DNA from: Phreatobacter oligotrophus
GTDB lineage: Bacteria > Pseudomonadota > Alphaproteobacteria > Rhizobiales > Phreatobacteraceae
Direction of reading: 5' to 3'
Length of the DNA stretch: 64,000 nucleotides
Assembly: GCF_003046185.1 (NCBI RefSeq)
Contig: NZ_PZZL01000006.1
Location: 186,001-250,000 of the forward strand
Every line of letters starts with the position of its first letter. Within the stretch, counting starts at the first letter, position 1. Below, piece by piece: positions 61,713-64,000 of the stretch. The notes under the pieces were generated by a model. That model made no database searches and was not told the origin of the DNA. It saw nothing but the letters and a program-made list of their open reading frames with translations. The position numbers were made by a program, and so were the translations under genes.

Positions 61713-63026
61713 ATGAGCTCGCTCGACAGCCCGGCCCGGCCGGTCCGTGCCTTCCTCGTCGATGTGCCGACCGAACGCCTCGCCGCCACCGCGCTCTTCG
61801 TCGTCACCTTCCTCTACACCTGGATTTCGCTCAGCCCCTTTCCCGATCTGACCTATGCGGACCGCGAGGCGGCCGCGGCGGCGGCCTCCAACGTCCTCAA
61901 CCGCATCGTCGTCGTCGCCCTCATCGCCACCCTGGTCGGCTATGCGCTGGCGGGCCGCGCCAGGGGCATCATCGTCCGGCCGCGGATCGTCGTCTTCCTG
62001 CTCTTTTCCTGGCTGGTGATCGTCTCGGTGCCCTCCCCCGATCCGGGCTTCGCGCTGCGCCGCCTGACGATGGCCTTCCTCATCTGCACGGCCGCGGGCA
62101 TCGTCCTCACCCTGCCGAAGGACGAGCGGCACTTCGCCCAGATGATCGCGCTGTGCTGCGGCATCGTCCTGGCGCTGTGCTGGTTCGGCGCCCTGCTCTT
62201 TCCCCGCTACGCCATCCACCAGTTCACCGATGAGCTGGAACCGATGCTGGAGGGCGACTGGCGCGGCCTCTTCGCCCACAAGAACACCGCCGGCGCGGCG
62301 ATGGTCATCATCCTGTTATTCGGCCTCTATGTGACGCGGGCGCTCAACCTGATTGCGGGCCTCGCCATCATCGCCGCGGCGGGGCTCTTCCTCCTTCTCA
62401 CCGGCAGCAAGACCTCGATCGGGCTCTTCCCCCTGGCCCTCCTCGTCGCCTTCCTCGTGGTGCGCGTGCCCTATGTCAGGCTGCTGACGCTGGTCGGCAC
62501 GCTCGCCGCCGTCAGCTTCTTCACCATCGGGTCGGCGGTCTCCGAGCGCATCGCCGGCCTGGTGGCGAGCGTCGGCATCGACGCCACCTTCACCCGCCGC
62601 ACCGAGATCTGGCAGATCGCGCTCGAACATATCGAGAAGCGGCCCTGGACCGGCTACGGCTACCAGTCCTTCTGGCGCAGCGCCGACCTCATGTATGGCC
62701 ATCGCGAGGAGCTGAACTGGGCCGTCAACGCCGCCGACGGCCATAACGGCTATCTCGACCTGCTGCTGACCGCGGGCATCCCGGGCTTTGCCCTCGCCCT
62801 CGTCTTCCTGCTGGTCCTGCCGGCCTACTATGTCGGCAAGGCCGAAAAGCACGGCGCGGAACGCCGGCTGACGGAGCTGTTCACCCGCATCTGGGTTTTC
62901 GGCATGCTGGTCGCCTGCCTCGAGAGCACCCTGCTGGCCACCACCGGCGCGCTCTGGTTCTCCATGCTCATGGCCATTTTCGGCCTGAGGCTGCAGGCAA
63001 GGGCGAGGCTCAGGTCCGGCGCGTGA
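61713..63026 (+). CDS. O-antigen ligase family (Wzy/WaaL-like) membrane protein
   Basis: Predicted inner-membrane enzyme of the Wzy_C/ExoQ group that links or polymerises surface polysaccharides. The 437-residue protein has about ten to eleven membrane helices, and the large periplasmic loop region shows WRGLFAHKNTAGAAM, WTGYGYQSFW and DGHNGYLDLLLTAGIPG, where the Arg, His and Gly positions are the family's conserved ones. ATG 61713 is used. No other polysaccharide genes are in the window, so the substrate cannot be named. Confidence 0.9.
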   Translation: MSSLDSPARPVRAFLVDVPTERLAATALFVVTFLYTWISLSPFPDLTYADREAAAAAASNVLNRIVVVALIATLVGYALAGRARGIIVRPRIVVFLLFSWLVIVSVPSPDPGFALRRLTMAFLICTAAGIVLTLPKDERHFAQMIALCCGIVLALCWFGALLFPRYAIHQFTDELEPMLEGDWRGLFAHKNTAGAAMVIILLFGLYVTRALNLIAGLAIIAAAGLFLLLTGSKTSIGLFPLALLVAFLVVRVPYVRLLTLVGTLAAVSFFTIGSAVSERIAGLVASVGIDATFTRRTEIWQIALEHIEKRPWTGYGYQSFWRSADLMYGHREELNWAVNAADGHNGYLDLLLTAGIPGFALALVFLLVLPAYYVGKAEKHGAERRLTELFTRIWVFGMLVACLESTLLATTGALWFSMLMAIFGLRLQARARLRSGA

Positions 63027-63200
63027 TAGCGCACCAGGCGGCCAATCCATCGATGGAGGAAATTGGCGCTCCCTAGGGGACCCAAATAGTTGAGCCTCAC
63101 CAATGAGGTAGACACTTGATGTCGGTGTGTTTTTCCCTATCCGTTCTTTCCGTTCGTCTAACCTATCTCGGTTGGCCTGGTCGCAAACTAGCGAATTAAG
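63027..63200. other. Lower-GC intergenic region
   Basis: About 170 bp of clearly lower GC than the rest of the window, between the O-antigen ligase gene and a convergent hypothetical gene. A short CCTCA/TGAGG hairpin lies near 63095-63107. No gene is seen. Confidence 0.4.
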
Positions 63201-63479
63201 TCAACGGGTTGAGCCAAACTCAGGCCTTGAACCGCCTCGAGTACGTCCGGTCTCAGGGCTCTCGACGAAGGCACGAGCGCGGTCTTCCGTAGCGCCGCCC
63301 CGGCCTTCAAAGGTGCAGCGCTCCGTCGGCGGATTGCCACACGTCCGCGCCAACTGGGCCCAACCGACACAGCGGCCATCAGGCCCACGGTATCCCGGGC
63401 CACCGCGAGAACCACAGCCTGAGGCTTGGGCGGCAATGCTCGCCGTCAATAGCAGGCAAGCAATAACGGCCGCCCTCAT
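63201..63479 (-). CDS. Exported Cys-rich hypothetical protein
   Basis: A 92-residue protein with a signal peptide (MRAAVIACLLLTASIAAQASG) followed by a short cysteine-containing core, CGSRGGPGYRGPDGRCVGWA, then LARTCGNPPTERCTFEG, and an Arg/Gly-rich tail. The four cysteines suggest a disulfide-bonded small exported domain that I have seen in other Hyphomicrobiales hypothetical proteins. ATG 63479 overlaps the stop of the gene upstream by 4 bp, so it is probably the second gene of a pair. Confidence 0.7.
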   Translation of the reverse strand: MRAAVIACLLLTASIAAQASGCGSRGGPGYRGPDGRCVGWAQLARTCGNPPTERCTFEGRGGATEDRARAFVESPETGRTRGGSRPEFGSTR

Positions 63480-64000
63480 CGCCGCGTGGGCTCCTGCACG
63501 ACGTCAAAGGTGTGGACGTCGGCGCCAACCCTAACCGACAGGCGATAGGTTTTGCTGGCCGTGCTGGTGTCCGACACAGGTGGCTCTATCCCGAAGCGGC
63601 CACCGTACCACTCACCTGGCATGATCGTGTGGTTCTTGATGTACTGCGCCTCAAGGTTGGCCATGTTGGCCTGGCCTTGCTCCACGGCCGCGTTCACCAT
63701 CGCCTGGTTCTGCACCGCGGCGTTGGCGGAGGCCGCCATAGCGAGGCCAGGGCTGTAGCCAGTGGTCACGCCAGAGTAGACGCCTCGCGGGGTGTAGATG
63801 GTCGTGTTCTGGCGGTAATATCCGGCCCTTGAAGCCGCCGCCGCATTGGCACCCGCGGCGACGCCAACAAGAATGGCCGCTGCGATCTGGCGGTTTCTTT
63901 CCTCCTGCATCGCTTGCTCGAACGAGATGACGTTGATGCGGTGATCGGGGCGGCCGGGGATGGTCTGGACGACGTCCACATTCTCGATAGCAAACTCGAC
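63476..64000 (-). CDS. Hypothetical protein, 5' end cut by the window edge
   Basis: At least 175 residues are visible and the frame is open to the last base, so the true start lies beyond 64000. The visible part has VVQTIPGRPDHRINVISFEQAM, a hydrophobic Ala-rich segment (IAAAILVGVAAGANAAAASRAG), a Tyr/Gly/Thr-rich stretch (YRQNTTIYTPRGVYSG), an Ala/Gln/Asn-rich helical part and a final beta-like segment ending DVVQEPTRR. The hydrophobic stretch is short for a membrane helix. I do not recognise a family. It overlaps the exported Cys-rich gene by 4 bp. Confidence 0.6.
   Translation of the reverse strand, partial: VEFAIENVDVVQTIPGRPDHRINVISFEQAMQEERNRQIAAAILVGVAAGANAAAASRAGYYRQNTTIYTPRGVYSGVTTGYSPGLAMAASANAAVQNQAMVNAAVEQGQANMANLEAQYIKNHTIMPGEWYGGRFGIEPPVSDTSTASKTYRLSVRVGADVHTFDVVQEPTRR

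Noticed and set aside
63143-63155. Second SOS box
   Set aside because: Two GTTC words occur, but the spacing is 5 bases instead of 7, so it does not fit LexA.

Overview
The window reads as 64 kb of GC-rich chromosome from an alphaproteobacterium, most likely of the order Hyphomicrobiales (Rhizobiales). I base this on genes and sites typical of that class: ChpT, TrcR (DUF1013), GapR (DUF2312), a split proton-pumping transhydrogenase, a tiny aa3-oxidase subunit IV, DUF1036 and DUF882 proteins, a rhizobial-type PmtA, a CtrA-type box (TTAA-N7-TTAA) and a LexA-type box (GTTC-N7-GTTC). The genus cannot be fixed from sequence alone. No tRNA, rRNA, CRISPR array, transposase or phage gene was seen. 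Most of the window looks like stable core genome; the right end (63.0-64.0 kb) has a different texture.

Layout. 0.2-8 kb: a chemoreceptor gene, a LysE exporter, an FAD-binding dehydrogenase, an acyl-CoA synthetase, an outer-membrane beta-barrel protein and a TauE/SafE permease. 8-15.4 kb: a leftward chemotaxis operon (cheA-cheW-cheY-cheB-cheR), preceded in the same direction by two cell-cycle genes, trcR and chpT. 15.7-25.5 kb: rpsU, a TPR lipoprotein, a 47-bp inverted repeat, pntA1-pntA2-pntB, a 48-residue oxidase subunit, a DUF1036 protein, a lytic transglycosylase, two EamA permeases and gapR. 25.6-30.9 kb: two cell-envelope enzymes (DUF882 and L,D-transpeptidase) and a sigma-54 response regulator resembling TacA, with a perfect CtrA-type box upstream. 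31-33.7 kb: a membrane-lipid cluster of a glycosyltransferase and a PlcP-like phosphoesterase, divergent from pmtA across a candidate Pho box. 33.8-47 kb: housekeeping genes (pepF, aarF-like, ispH, thrB, rnhA, peroxiredoxin, DsbD-like, yqgE, pyk, rpmJ, gre).

47-55.4 kb is the most unusual part. A leftward group encodes a Cache-type membrane sensor overlapping a pentameric ligand-gated ion channel (pLGIC), then a TRAP-type solute-binding protein without permease subunits, a HutD protein and a 715-residue membrane protein. Divergent from it is a 720-residue cytoplasmic protein that fuses a trypsin-like protease to a NUC1-type DNA/RNA non-specific endonuclease. 55.4-64 kb: prfC, two tandem lipoprotein hydrolases, an isoprenylcysteine methyltransferase-like protein overlapping a third hydrolase that lacks a normal start codon, a small gene behind an SOS box, an O-antigen ligase-like protein, and two overlapping hypothetical genes, one cut by the window edge.

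Themes linking the genes: motility and the CtrA cell-cycle circuit (MCP, che operon, ChpT, TrcR, GapR, TacA-like regulator), envelope remodelling (transglycosylase, DUF882, L,D-transpeptidase, O-antigen ligase, lipid genes), and a ligand-sensing/effector group at 47-55 kb. The best candidates for under-described biology are the Cache-pLGIC pair, the protease-nuclease fusion, and the plcP-like/glycosyltransferase/pmtA cluster with its Pho-box-like site. All functions are inferred by reading the sequence; no database search was run.
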